Part shown: positions 39,301-49,925 of the stretch, in pieces
Layout of the letters: the number at the start of each line of letters is the position of its first letter
Position numbering within the stretch: position 1 is the first letter of the stretch
Assembly (NCBI GenBank): GCA_013396655.1
Contig: WBMV01007615.1
Location: forward strand, 465,642-529,641
Source of the DNA: Campylorhamphus procurvoides
Taxonomy: Eukaryota; Chordata; Aves; Passeriformes; Dendrocolaptidae
DNA: 64,000 nt
Reading direction: 5' to 3'
Program-made: the position numbers and the translations under genes
The notes under the pieces: generated by a model
Told to the model about the DNA's origin: nothing
Database searches by the model: none
The model's input: the letters and a program-made list of their open reading frames with translations, nothing else

Positions 39301-42300
39301 CCTTTCTCCTGGTCCAGATGCCAAGCATGAGCCCATCCTCCCATCCAGGCTTGGTGGTGCTGGTGGGCGCAGGGGCTATGTGCTCCACTGGTGCTGTGCC
39401 CAGCTCATCCTCCTCCCCTTCACAGGCCAACCTGCTGCGGAAGATGCGGCTGAGCGGGATCATCACGCAGGGCGCACGCCGTGTGGGGCAGCAGGAGTTC
39501 GTCCGTGCCTACAAAGTCGCCTACAGCCTGGATGGGAGGAAGTTCACCTTCTTCAAGGATGAGAAGCAGGATGTAGACAAGGTGGGCTGCAATGCTGTGC
39601 ACAGGGGATGTCCCAGTTCCACCCACCCAGCACTGGAGTGGCTGTGAGCTGCACCCCAACCTGTCCCCTTGTGTGGGAAAATGCTTTTGAACCTGGGGCA
39701 ACCTTGGGAACCATGCTAGCAGTGAGTTGGCACAGGCAGTTCCAGCACTGAGCAGTGCTCTCTGCCTCTCTTTAATTGACCATGATAAGCATAACCAAAG
39801 AAGCAGCACTGACGTATTTGGGTCATTCAGATAATATCTTTATCACTGACACGCTCTGGGAACTGGGCATGGTCCGGGAGTGCTACTGAACAGCTTGGGT
39901 GGCTCAGTGCTGCACCAAGCACGAGTCGAGAGTGTGCCTCTCAGTGCAGGAGTGCTCATGGATTGCAGGGCTCTCCACTCTCCGTTCTTTATGGCATGTG
40001 TCTCCTGGTGGTTTTTGGAGCATCTAACGAATGGTTGGGAGTATTTGCTTTGCTTTAAAAAAAAGAAAAATTCCTCTTGTTTCTGCAGCAGTGGAAAAAA
40101 ATGCACGGAAATATGACCTGACTCTATTTGTTGTGTTAAAAAGAAAAAAGCAAGCCACCTCTCTATGCTTGTCATGATTTGAGGAGCATTGTGGTAGTGG
40201 GAGGGAGTGGGTTTTGTTGCATGTGTGACTCTGTGGGGGTGAGGATGAAATAGGAAGAATTGCAAAACTCTGTTGAGAGTGTTGAAGCTGCTGCAAAGTC
40301 ATACACTGCTCCAGGGCATGAAAGCAGAGCCCAGCTTCCCCCTCTCTGCCCTTTTGCCATTGGCAATGCTGAGTTCTGTCTGTCTTCTGTGCAAGGTGTT
40401 GGGTGCAGGAGGCTGTGGGAGGGCTGGGCCACTCAGCCCTGCTCACTGTTGCAGGTTTTTGAGGGGAACATGGACTACGGCACCATGAAGACCAACATGT
40501 TCAACCCTCCCATCACGGCCCAGTTCATCCGCATCTACCCCGTGATGTGCCGCCGTGCCTGCACGCTGCGCTTTGAGCTTATTGGCTGCGAGATGAACGG
40601 TAAATGTTGGTGGCTCTCGCTGCACCCAGGGGCCACAGGGCAGGGGTTGACACGGAGCAGGGCAGCACCCCTTGTCCTGGTTCTCATTCCCCAGTACAAG
40701 GGATTTATCAGTGCTCTATTTCCCTCAGGCTGATATCTGGAAATACCCTGGGGTACATTTGGGGAGCACAAGCTGCTAATCCCACTGGCTCAGCCAGCCT
40801 GGGCTGCATTCTCATGCTACTAACACCTTGCCAAGGCAGGACTTTTTATTGTGCTCCTTTCTTGTCTGAACTGTGAACTGGTTGCTTTTCCTGCTGAAGA
40901 GTGTGAAAAGCACCGGGGGATCAAAGTCCTCTGGGAAACGTGAGGGGTGCGCCCTTCCCCTGTGCCTCCCACATTCCTGCCCTGCGGCACATCCCCAGCA
41001 GCCGAGCGGGACTCGCGTGTTGATGTGGGAGTGGGATGCTCTGGGGGCTTGGGTCCTGTCCTGCTGCTGTGTGGGGGCAGTGCCATCCATGCTTTTGGCT
41101 GGTAAATGTCTTCGCGTTGCTCTCTTCGCTGGTTAAAACATCCTCCTCTGCCTTCTGCCAGATCTTTCTGCATTCCAGGGCTGTGCTGTGCTGTGGGGAC
41201 ATCTGCTCGTCTCTGCAGCAGGAGGCACTGTGAGCCAGGGAATAGCTTGGAGCGAAAAATCCTGGGAAAAGTCAGCCCTGTGCCTCTGCTGAGCAGTTCC
41301 CTGCCTGGCCCTGTTGCTGCTCCAGGCAGTGGAAACACGGGAATGTGGGGATGGCTTCTGGCAGGACTGAGGGGTTTTGCTTGCGTCGGTGTGGTGGACT
41401 CTTTCCTTTTCACTGCCTGTGTAAACTTGTGTTACAGTGTATTTCAACATGGCAGGTTGCTCTGAGCCTCTGGGCATGAAATCCCGCCTGATCTCCGACC
41501 AGCAGATCACGGCCTCCAGCGTCTTCAAGACCTGGGGCATTGATGCCTTTACCTGGCACCCCCATTACGCTCGCCTGGACATGATGGGCAAAACCAATGC
41601 CTGGACTGCACTCCACAATGGCCAGTCTGAGTGGTTGCAGGTGGGTCTCTGGGCCCTCCCTCTGCAACCTCGTGTCTTCTCCCCAGCTCCTGCAGATGTG
41701 TCTGGGGCCACCTCCTGTGCCTGGGGTGGCAAGTATGGAGTATGGGCAAGGTGGGAAACACTGGGCAGAAATGCTGGCATGGTGTGGCCAGAGCCTTGCT
41801 GTGGGGCACTCCCTGAGCTGGGATCACAGGGACAGGTCAGAATGGGACCACAGCCACTGGTTTTGACAGCAGTCCTGCAGCTTTGGGTCAGAAACATCAG
41901 TGCCCATAGGGACAGTGTGGTGCTATCTCTGCATCTCCTTGTGGGGAGCATCAAGCATACAGCACCCTAATTCTGCATCATCCCCTGAGGAAATGCCATC
42001 CCAACCTGGGGTGACCATCCCACAACCCTCTGACTGCCCAGAACACCATGTTTCTGTTTTGCAGGAAAAAAATCAGGTTTGCTTTACTCTTCCCAGCCTG
42101 GAATGGAAACAAATAGTTTTGAAATTTCCTTCTCGGTTTCCTTTCCTCCCCTGTTTTTATACTTTTCACATGATTCCATGACATAATAGGACAAAACAGT
42201 TTAGATATTTGTCCCGCTTCTTATTTGGGAAATGATTAAAAGCAGCTGCTTCGCAGCCCTAAATGAATCAGCTTATCAAGACATTGGCTGATGAGGTCAG

Positions 42301-43371
42301 GATGACACACTCAGTTGGGCTGTTGCACCACAGACTGCCTGTTTGTGTATGTGTGTATAGATTTACGTATATATTCAGGATTTATATTGTATAACTGGAA
42401 TAGCTCTTGATGAGCATGGAAAAAGAACTAAATTAAGGAGACTTTCAGATCCTTTGCTGGTTTACCCTGTGCCAGCAGCAGTAGTGCAGCGTGGCAGAGT
42501 TAAGAGAATAGAAACCATCTCACAAGAAACCCAAATGTCAGCCTGTGCTGAACGGGTATTTTCTCAGCCAGAATTACTTTCCAGTGGAAATAAATTTCCT
42601 CTGGGAATCCTTTATTTTCTTTTTAATTGAGATTTTTTGCTGTCATTACCACATTGACATTTTCAGCAAAAAATGTGGAGGTGGACAAGGGTAGGCAAGG
42701 GAGCTGAGGCAGTGGGTTTGCGCCCACTTTTTATTGCTTTGAGGGAAGCTGTGAGTGTTGAAGGATCAAATATTCCACAGTAGTCTTTTGTGAGTTGCTC
42801 TGGCCTTGCGGTGGGGGTTGAGTGGTGTTTTCTCCATTCTTGACCCCGGAGGGCCAGCTCATCTTGGATGCCTCTGGAACATGCAGGGTGCTGTAGGGTG
42901 GGAGCACCACTCCTGCAAAGGAGTTGTGACGAGCCGTGTCTCCATGCCAGATTGACCTCCGGGACCAGAAGAAGGTGACTGGAATCATCACGCAAGGAGC
43001 CCGTGACTTTGGGCACATCCAGTATGTGGCAGCCTACAAGGTGGCCTACAGTGACAATGGCACTTCCTGGACCCTGTACCGGGATGGCCAGACAAACAGC
43101 ACCAAGGTGGGTGTGGGAAGGGCAAAGTGGGCAGTGACCTCCCAGGGCTCAAGGATGCCACTGTGGGGAGGGATGGGTGGTGGTGGGGAGGTCCTAGTGA
43201 TGCTGACACCTGCCTTTCGCATCCTAGATCTTCCATGGCAACAGTGACAACTACTCACACAAGAAGAATGTGTTTGATGTGCCCTTCCATGCCCGCTTTG
43301 TCCGCATCCTGCCCGTGGCCTGGCACAACCGCATCACCCTGCGTGTGGAGCTGCTGGGCTGCGATGAGTAG
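33295..43371 (+). CDS. MFGE8: MFGE8 (lactadherin), complete coding sequence in 10 exons
   Basis: Lactadherin is a secreted bridge protein: its RGD-bearing EGF domain binds alpha-v integrins and its discoidin domains bind phosphatidylserine, promoting uptake of apoptotic cells. Exons: 33295-33367, 37258-37383, 37650-37775, 38293-38406, 38837-39018, 39426-39581, 40455-40599, 41456-41640, 42951-43106, 43228-43371. They total 1407 nt, 468 codons plus stop, and all phases join. Domains: signal peptide 1-24, EGF1 about 26-66, EGF2 about 68-108 with RGD at 86-88, EGF3 about 110-146, discoidin C1 148-304, discoidin C2 309-466. Three EGF domains recall the paralogue EDIL3, but position between ABHD2 and HAPLN3 identifies MFGE8. 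The ten-exon model rests on consensus GT/AG sites throughout. Confidence 0.95.
33385..33775 (+). repeat. G-rich degenerate minisatellite in MFGE8 intron 1
   Basis: Just after the exon 1 donor the plus strand is a purine-rich array of degenerate units such as GGGATCCGGAGTGCAGGGAA, with clusters of three to four Gs. The strong G skew of the sense strand near a start site is the kind of sequence that can form G-quadruplexes or R-loops. This composition also explains the long spurious open frames in the region and probably the assembly trouble. Confidence 0.65.
33480..33887 (+). repeat. 408-bp exact duplication, copy 1
   Basis: This segment recurs at 34,009-34,416, offset exactly 529 bp, with no difference that I can find. 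Copy 1 ends directly at a single N (33,888). Identity over a degenerate minisatellite with N-bounded junctions points to an assembly artefact. Confidence 0.9.
33889..34007 (+). other. 119-bp segment bounded by single Ns, probably misplaced
   Basis: This piece lies between the two 408-bp copies with an N at either end. It is made of GTGCTGCCC/TTGCTGCC units followed by CpG-rich sequence. The units match the tandem repeats that run into the four-N gap upstream of MFGE8 exon 1. It most likely belongs in that gap and would then carry part of the MFGE8 core promoter or leader. Confidence 0.5.
34009..34416 (+). repeat. 408-bp exact duplication, copy 2
   Basis: Second copy of the segment at 33,480-33,887. 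It begins directly after the N at 34,008 and continues into unique intron 1 sequence, so this copy joins the true downstream intron. Confidence 0.9.
34417..37257 (+). other. MFGE8: MFGE8 intron 1, unique part
   Basis: About 2.8 kb of ordinary intron sequence between the duplicated stretch and exon 2. Open frames are short or show no family resemblance. No extra EGF-like cassette was recognised. Confidence 0.6.
37258..37383 (+). CDS. MFGE8: MFGE8 exon 2: EGF-like domain 1
   Basis: A 126-nt symmetric phase 1-1 exon encoding one EGF-like module with six cysteines: [12 protein letters not shown], then F-C-I-C, then a final C in the GYVGIDC motif. It ends with an N-E-T glycosylation sequon. The acceptor is ttgcag and the donor GTGAGG. 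Confidence 0.93.
37650..37775 (+). CDS. MFGE8: MFGE8 exon 3: EGF-like domain 2 with RGD
   Basis: A second 126-nt phase 1-1 exon. It encodes [15 protein letters not shown]..., then an extended loop carrying Arg-Gly-Asp (residues 86-88), then [16 protein letters not shown]. The RGD sits in the same loop between the third and fourth cysteines as in EDIL3 and mammalian MFGE8, so this is the integrin-binding module. The acceptor is ccccag and the donor GTGAGT. Confidence 0.95.
38293..38406 (+). CDS. MFGE8: MFGE8 exon 4: EGF-like domain 3
   Basis: A 114-nt phase 1-1 exon encoding an EGF-like module that begins [16 protein letters not shown], followed by [12 protein letters not shown]. The N-x-N-E-C start and the D-x4-Y-x-C stretch resemble calcium-binding EGF modules. 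The acceptor is tcctag and the donor GTAAGT. Confidence 0.93.
38837..39018 (+). CDS. MFGE8: MFGE8 exon 5: discoidin C1, first third
   Basis: This 182-nt exon starts the first F5/8 type C domain: C-x3[17 protein letters not shown], then LARLN and VNAWTSS, ending SPWIQ. The opening cysteine (148) pairs with the closing one in exon 7. It ends in phase 0 at GTACCT. Confidence 0.95.
39426..39581 (+). CDS. MFGE8: MFGE8 exon 6: discoidin C1, middle
   Basis: This 156-nt phase 0-0 exon carries the discoidin core motif [17 protein letters not shown], then [12 protein letters not shown]. The acceptor is ttcacag and the donor GTGGGC. Confidence 0.95.
40455..40599 (+). CDS. MFGE8: MFGE8 exon 7: discoidin C1, end
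   Basis: This 145-nt exon encodes [14 protein letters not shown], then [25 protein letters not shown]. The terminal Cys-304 closes the C1 domain. It ends after one base of the next codon at the donor GTAAAT. Confidence 0.95.
41456..41640 (+). CDS. MFGE8: MFGE8 exon 8: discoidin C2, first third
   Basis: The second F5/8C domain begins with [21 protein letters not shown], ending SEWLQ. With the acceptor ggcag the exon is 185 nt and joins as N-G-CSEP, matching mammalian MFGE8 spacing. A second in-frame acceptor 18 nt upstream (ttacag, exon start 41438) would add six residues (VYFNMA) between the two discoidin domains. The upstream site has the better pyrimidine tract. Confidence 0.88.
42951..43106 (+). 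CDS. MFGE8: MFGE8 exon 9: discoidin C2, middle
   Basis: This 156-nt exon is the same size as exon 6 and encodes [20 protein letters not shown], then [18 protein letters not shown] and NST are potential N-glycosylation sites. The acceptor is tgccag and the donor GTGGGT. Confidence 0.95.
43228..43371 (+). CDS. MFGE8: MFGE8 exon 10: discoidin C2, end and stop
   Basis: This exon encodes [14 protein letters not shown], then [24 protein letters not shown] and TAG. Cys-466 closes the C2 domain and the protein ends two residues later. The acceptor is tcctag. Confidence 0.95.
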   Translation: MFHGNSDNYSHKKNVFDVPFHARFVRILPVAWHNRITLRVELLGCDE

Positions 43372-43622
43372 GAGTGGGGGGAGGAAGGACGGGGCTGCTC
43401 TTCCCCGCCACCCAACCTGCCCCCTGCCTGCCCCCTGCCTGCCCCTGCCCACTCCTGCTCTGACCTCAAACCCCTCTCTCCATGTCCCCACACTTGGGAG
43501 GCAGCCGAGAGGGCTCCCCTGCCCCACGTTGGTGCTGGGGCTGCAGCACTGCACTTTACAGGGCCCTTGTAGGTGGGATATGGGGATGACTCCTGTTCTT
43601 TTGCCACACCAGGCAGGGCTGA

Positions 43623-43748
43623 GACCCCCTCCTGCAACTGGGACTGGGCTGGGGCACCCTCTCCTGCAACTGGGCTTTCCTTGGGGGACCCCATCCTGCA
43701 AATGGGGGTTTGCTAGGGGACCCTGTCCTGCAGTCAGGGCTTGGCTGT
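43623..43748 (+). repeat. 32-bp minisatellite in MFGE8 3'UTR, four copies
   Basis: The core TCCTGCA recurs at 43630, 43662, 43694 and 43726, exactly 32 bp apart, each followed by a G-rich half such as ACTGGG and CTGGGG. The copies are degenerate. Confidence 0.8.
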
Positions 43749-44666
43749 ATACTCCCAGCTGAACCTGGGGACAAGTTTTCTTCACCTTCTTGCTTCTGCT
43801 TTCAACAGGGAGCCTGCAGCCAGTGGCAGTCCCTTGCCTGCACCTTCTCGGGGCTCCGCAGTTTTCAGGGGCTTAGGGCAGGCATGCCAGGCTTGCAGCC
43901 TCCGTTGTCCCTTCTGCTCCCTGCACATCTGCAAGCAGGGGCTCTGAGAATCCTCTGGAAAAACTCAGCTGTTGTCCCCTGCCCATTTTGCCAGGCCCTG
44001 GATGTCCTTGCCTGTGGTGTCAGCACCGCATAGTGCGAGCAGAGTGATGAGATGGCTCCTGTCAAGAGGCACCGGGTCCTTGCTGGTGGCTCAACCTGCT
44101 GGGCGCTCCATCAGGCGCCATGGCTGGCATTTTGGCAGGCACTCCCCATTCCCCTTCCTGGGGTACCAGCTCCAGCATCCTCACAAGTCTCAGCATTGCT
44201 GCCAACCCCAGCTTACTGCAGTTCGGGGGTGCCTGGAGATTCCTTGTCCCCAGAGCCAAGTGGTGACCAGGGGGACTGCGATCTGCTAGTGGGGATGGAT
44301 AGTTTGTAAGCCACAAGGATGTGGAAAAAGGATGGGAAAGGTGGTAGTTAAACCACCCAAAGGCAGCAGGTACAGCTGTGCCATGACCCTTTTTGTAACC
44401 TGATTTTTTTTTCCCTTTTTGTGGGGTGGAAAGGAGCCTCTTGCAATGCTTGAGCCCTCAGGATTAGCAGTAGGAGATGAGCAAGACCCGGTACCAGCAG
44501 GTGGGAGCATGGACGTGTGGTCATGGGCTGGTAGCGATGCTTCCCCAGCCTGTGGGGGTGTGAAGTGGCCGTGGGGCCGGGCTGGCAGTGGGTTCGCTTT
44601 GGCAAGGGCCAAGGGAGCCTGGGTGGGATGGTGGTGGCAGCCCTGCTCTGGGGTGTCTCTGACAGT

Positions 44667-44672
44667 ATTAAA
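44667..44672 (+). terminator. MFGE8: candidate MFGE8 polyadenylation signal ATTAAA
   Basis: ATTAAA is followed within 20-40 bp by TTGG and TGTCTGCTCTGTG, a GT-rich element typical of cleavage sites. It is the best signal seen downstream of the MFGE8 stop codon, but is a variant hexamer. Confidence 0.45.
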
Positions 44673-44699
44673 ACCAGCTGAAACCTTGGGACCGTTGGC

Positions 44700-47600
44700 T
44701 TGTCTGCTCTGTGCCTCCCTGAGAGCCATCTCCTGAAGTCTGGCAGGTCCAGTGATCCCTCAGGATCCCCTCTGAGCACCCCCAGCTCCTCTATGGTGGG
44801 GGGCTGCTAGCTGTTGTGCTGACCCCACACCTCTCTTGCTTTAACAGACCTTCCTAGCTCCGTTCCCTGTTGGAAAAACAGGGTATCAAGGCTTTGTGCG
44901 CATCTTCCCTGCTGCCTCCACCCTGTCACAGCTGCTGGAGCCTGTGCTCACAGCTGGCCAGGAGCAGTGGGATGGAATTTGGGGCGGAATGCCTCTATCC
45001 TACGCCCAAAATCTCCTCCTTTGGCTTTGATCCTGTAGCAGATACGCCAGCTTGAAGCTAGGTCAACTTGTACACTCCAGTGTGGTCTCAGGACTGGAGG
45101 GAGCTATGGGTTTTGCCAGGGCAAGTATGCTCCCAGCAGACCCCTCCTGGGCAGGGCTGAGGGATGGATGCTGCTGGAGCAGGATCCTCCTGCACTGAGG
45201 ATGGGGTCCCTTTTAGGGAAGGAGCATTGGAGTGAACAGAGCAGGGGAGATTTGCTCCTCTCCAAAATCTTCTGCCACACTGGGCAGGGACCTCCGAGGT
45301 TGGCATGAATGGCCGAGGACCACCTGCATCTCACCACAGCTCTCTGTCCCCACAGCTCTGGACTATCTTCATGCATATTCCCGCTGCCAGCAGTGCCTGC
45401 TTGGCCTGGCATCCCCATCATGGGCCCTGCCTATGGGTGGTGGGCTCTTGCCTGACACCATGGGTGCCAGCCCCAGGCACCAGAGGGTTGGGGGAGCTGC
45501 TTGCAGAGACGTAGCTGAATTTACTGTGGCTGTGGCTGCTTGGTGACAAATAGCAGCCACAGCTAGAGCCAGGGACAGAGGGGGACAGTCTGTCCAGTTC
45601 ACCTCCAGACATGCCACCCTTATCACCAGGAAGCTGGTGCTGAGATAAGAGCAGTTCGTTTTGAGTCCAGCCAAGACAGCCCTGAGCCAAGAGACCAAGA
45701 GACAGGGCAGAGACTCTGTAAAGAGGGTGATGGGAGCAGATGCAGTGTGTCAGAGCAGGGGATGCATCTTCAATCCCTGGGTGCTGTCCCCCTGCCCACT
45801 GTGACCCCCCAAGTGAGCCCCTCTGGGGGATGCTGAGCCCCTTCCCAGTCCTGTGGCATTTCCTTCCTTCTCTGGAGCCCCAGGATGGGGGCACTGGTGA
45901 GAGCCAGGATGCCTTCCACACCATGCACAGCTCCTCACAGCTTGTCCCCATCACTCAGATGCTCTTCCTGGACGCAGCCAGGTTGCTGGAGCAGCAGGAA
46001 GGCCAGGATGGCCGGCACGCTGTGGCACCCTGCTGCCTGCTGACTCGGCTGCCTGTGCTGCCAGCTGCTGTGAGCAGTTCCTCAGGAAGCAGCTGTCAGG
46101 GAGAGCATCCTCTTGCCTCCACCCGGAAAGCCCAGCACAGGTCACAACCTCCTCCATCCTACCAGCAGTGTGAGTGTTCCTCCCCAGTTTCAGCCTTGGC
46201 AACCAGCCTTGGCAGCCAGGTTCCTGCTGGAATCATCCATTGCCACTGGTATTTCATGGACAAATGTCTCTGGTGGGGCCATGGCTGGCTTTGAGACAGG
46301 GAGGACAGGGATGACATTTTTATGGCTCCTGTTCAGCCAAAATCTCAGCCAGCCCTAAACACAAGCCCTAAACATGTGCTTTTGGGTCAGAGCTACGCTG
46401 ACCCTGCGCAGCTTTGCTTACTCTGAAACCTGTGGTCCCACCCAGGGTCCTCCTCAGGGAGCAAAAAACAAATACGGGATCATCCCAGACATGTCAAAAA
46501 TAATCCTGATGGTAAGGAGTGAAGGGGATTTCTTTTTCCTCAGGGTCTGCTGGTAGCCAGATCCTTCCCTATGCTGCCTGTTCACCAGGAGGAGAGAAAG
46601 CCATCATTAGCCACATTCACACAAGAGTCATGGCCAAAGGTGAGCCTTGAGCCGTTGAAAAGAGATGCACAAAAGCATTCCTGTCCCCTTCCCTGCTGCT
46701 GCTCCCCTTCTCAGGCAGACCAGAGGTTGGGTGCTGGCAGGCGCAGTGGTGCAGGCAGCACAGGCAGCACAGGACGCTGTGGGGCTTGTTCCTTGGCTCT
46801 GGAACAATGGGACATCCATGCCAGGGAGCACCTTGCCCTGACAGGGCTGTCCATCTGTCTGCACAAGCAGGGGGTGGAGGGAACCATCCCAGTCACTAAA
46901 TTACTGGGACACGGTCAACTTGGGCAAGCAACTGCAGGGGGGCACTGGTTGCCGAAATGCAGATGGGATGCAACTGGGATGCCATCCCACCACCTTCTCC
47001 AGCCAAGGGACAGGGCTGGGGGGGACCAGGGACCCTCGGCCAGCATGCAGGGCAGCGCCGTGGCCCCGTGCCGGGAGATGTAATTGCCCTCTCCATTGTG
47101 GGCTGCGGGACGGGCTGCTCCGGCCAGGAGAGCAGGCGGCGTGCCCGGCCGTCACACTCCCCTGTCCCTGGGCAGCGCGGCTCCGCTGCCTCCCTCCTTG
47201 GAGAGGGCTGGCGGGCCCGGTGGGTGTGCAGGGAAAAGGGGAACAAGGAAGAGCGGTGCCTCCAGTCCCCGGGTCCCACGGCCATCCCCGGTCGGGGGTC
47301 CCCACGGGGAGCGGGGCTGCCGTGCCGGCGCTGGTGGCAGATAACGCCGCTTCCTCGCCGGCTGCTCTCTATCAGCGCGGCGGCGTCGGGCAGGCAAGAT
47401 CGCACCCCGAGCGCTCCATGCTGGGGGGTGTCGAAAGGGGTCCTGGCCCCCTTCACCCCGCAGCCAGCCTCGGGGCAGTTTGTTTTTACACGAGTTGTTT
47501 TCTTTCCGGCTTGAAGCCATCCTGCAAGAGCAGGACCGGGGCCCCCGTGCCTCATTTCCTTGCCATAAAACAACAGAGTGGGGGGTGAAGCAGCGCACCG

Positions 47601-48430
47601 GGCTGGGACAGCGGGTCGGTGGGTCAGGGCACACACGGCCTTGTGATTCCTTCATGTGTTCGGCCCCACTGTCCACCCCCTGACCGCTGTCCCACGGCTG
47701 AGCCGTCGCCGTGCTGCCCTTCCTGAGGACTCGATCTGGGGCTCTTAGAGCTGGGTCTGCATGTCTTTGTGCCAGTGGAAGCTGGCATGGAGTGTATCAT
47801 CTAAGTTTAGGGATGATGCCCCCTCATATGGGTGCAACTGGGCACCCCAGAGCTTTCCCCCTGGGTTCTGTGCCTCTGCTTTGTCCACACAGCCCCAAGC
47901 AGACCCTGAAGAGGTTGAACCTCGCAGTTCAGTAGCCCCTCCTGAATCCCAGAGCATGCAGGCTGCACATCTCTGGCACAGGTCACCCCCTGCCACAACC
48001 CACCTGTCCCAAGCTGCTTGGGCCTGCGGAGCTCCTGCCACGTCTGTGCTGGACACCACCTTTTACCTGGGGACCATGGCAAGTTCCCCCCAGTTGTACA
48101 CAGAACAAGGGATGGCTCTTTATCCCTCGCAGTGTGACTTCCCCAGGGGTTTGCATGGGTTGTATTACAAGACCCCACCAGCCCCAATGGGTCACCTTGC
48201 TCCCCACTGCTGTCCCTAACAAGTTAGGGGCAATGTGGGCAGCTGGCACATCACAGGTGAGGTGTGTTAGCAGCGTGGGGGCAGCGTGCGGGCAGCATGT
48301 GGGCAGCGTGCGGGTGCACGGCGGGACCATCACCCAGGCAGGGTGGGCAGGCAGGGGGCTGGGGGCACCCACCCCAGCTCCGAGCTGCAAGCAGGGGGTT
48401 GGGAAAGCGTGTGTTTCCCTTTAAGAGGCA
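44700..48430. other. MFGE8-HAPLN3 intergenic interval
   Basis: No coding exon with family resemblance was found. Open frames on both strands around 46.9-47.6 kb (up to 246 codons) reflect GC-rich composition. The interval includes a GC-rich island listed separately and may hold the HAPLN3 promoter. Confidence 0.5.
47040..47430. promoter_or_regulatory. GC-rich, CpG-containing island
   Basis: Locally high GC with many CpGs (for example GGCGGCGTCGGGC near 47,380) stands out from the CpG-poor sequence around it. It lies about 2.9 kb upstream of the HAPLN3 start codon on the same strand, so it could be a HAPLN3 promoter or an enhancer. No exon boundary could be fixed here. Confidence 0.35.
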
Positions 48431-48434
48431 GGCC

Positions 48435-48531
48435 CTGGAGCTGCTTCCTCTCAGCCCTGCAAGAGCCCTAAACACAGTGCATCTGCCTGCAGCCTGCCTG
48501 TACGCCTGCCCGCAGCCTGCCCGCAACCAGC
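48435..48531 (+). other. HAPLN3: candidate HAPLN3 non-coding exon 1
   Basis: A TATA-like CTTTAAGAGG at about 48,419-48,428 lies shortly upstream of sequence that ends at a strong donor, GTGAGT at 48,532. The stretch has no ATG, as expected for a leader exon. It would splice across about 1.4 kb to the coding exon. This is inferred from signal spacing only. Confidence 0.3.
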
Positions 48532-49925
48532 GTGAGTACGGCTTGGCTCCAGCGCCGGGACTGGGGAGGGCTGGCACCCCGGGGCAGCGGGCACCCTGCT
48601 TGCCCTGGAGGGCAGGGAGGGATGGCATCACCACAGAGGGAGCCGGGCATCACTGCAGAATGTGCCAGACATCTCTGCGGTGGGTGCTGCAACACGACGC
48701 TCGCTGGCACTGCAGTTGAAGATGCCGGGTCCGCAGCATGTCCCTGCAGTGCTGGGCTCTGGTGGGAGGGGGTTCACCAGGCACTGGGGTACCGGGGGAG
48801 CAGGGCTGGTGCCCCGCACACCGAGGTGCGAAGCTGCAGTGCCTCGAGCCCACCCTGGGACGCGTGGGCAGCACGTGGTGTTTTGCCTGCGGCTCCGGTG
48901 CCGGCAGCGCCGCTCACCAGTGCGCTGCTGCTCCAGTGGGTGCACCCCGTGCCCTCGGGTACCGGCTCTGCAATCCCAGTGGGTGCCAAGCATGGGCTGC
49001 ACCCCACAGTGAGCAGTGACACTGACGGCAGAGGAGACTGTGAGTGAGCAACCTGTGGTGAGAGCAGCCGGTTTCATGCCCTGGTCCCTGGAGATCACCA
49101 CCATACCCCGTATCGGACCCTGCCGGGGTTGAGCACCCGCTCTTCCACAGCCCTCCGGCCCGGGGCACATTTCCAGGCACTCGTAAGCCTTGTCTAAGCA
49201 AGGCACAAATGTAAGACCCCTCCCGGTGTTGGAGGGGGTCTGCCGGAGGCTTGCTGAGTACCGGGCCCCCTCTGCCGGCTCTGGGAATGCTGACAAGTAG
49301 CTAGTCCTGGGAGCACCCTGGCTAAACCCCATGCAGGGGACCCATGGGTGCCCAGGCACCAAGAGTTCTGGGCAGTGCAGGTTTCTGGCACTGTGGGGGC
49401 ACCCGGGCTGCCCCCACCCATGGGATGTGGTTTGGGAGCTAAATGTGTTGCATGGGGTTGGTGCCAGCCACGTCTGTGGTGCAGAGCAGCAGTCCTGGGT
49501 CAGAGTCAGGGATCTTTGGCCAGGACGGAGGGTGCCACTGGGCTTTGTCCAGAGCTGGGGCAGTGGAGGCAGCCTGAGCCCTCTCCCCGCCTCTTCGGTT
49601 GGGTTGCATGCTCGGCTGCCTCTGTAAACTTAGTTTGCTATTTGCAGTGGGGCTTCTTTCCGCCCCGCACCCCTACATGATGTTATCCCAGTGATCCCTG
49701 TTCAAAGAACACCCTGGGATCCCTTGTCTCTAGCTGCCCCCTCCCCGGTTTGGTCTCAGCACTCCCCTCCAGGCCGGGTGCTCCACAAGCCCCGAAGGGC
49801 AGCAGTCAAATGCGCTGGTGTGTGGTGTGACCCAGGCGGGAAGATGAAGAGGGAGGGGATTGGCAGCCCCGGTTGTGGGGCAGGTCTGGGGGCACGGCTC
49901 ATGTTGCCTGCACCCTCCCCTGCAG
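48532..49925 (+). other. HAPLN3: presumed HAPLN3 5'UTR intron
   Basis: No recognisable coding exon or repeat array is present. It is an intron if the candidate leader exon is correct, otherwise upstream flank. Confidence 0.3.

Larger units (their letters stand above)
43372..44695 (+). other. MFGE8: MFGE8 3'UTR (inferred)
   Basis: The stretch from the stop codon to about 20 bp beyond an ATTAAA at 44,667-44,672 contains no other gene signal. No AATAAA was seen in this interval. A four-copy 32-bp minisatellite lies at 43,623-43,748. Confidence 0.5.

Noticed and set aside
37258..43371. Identification of the EGF-discoidin gene as EDIL3
   Set aside because: The three-EGF layout fits EDIL3, but the flanking ABHD2, HAPLN3 and ACAN match the MFGE8 locus and the compact exon structure supports MFGE8.
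46896..47636. 246-codon minus-strand and 222-codon plus-strand open frames
   Set aside because: Both strands are open because of GC-rich composition; neither product resembles a known protein.
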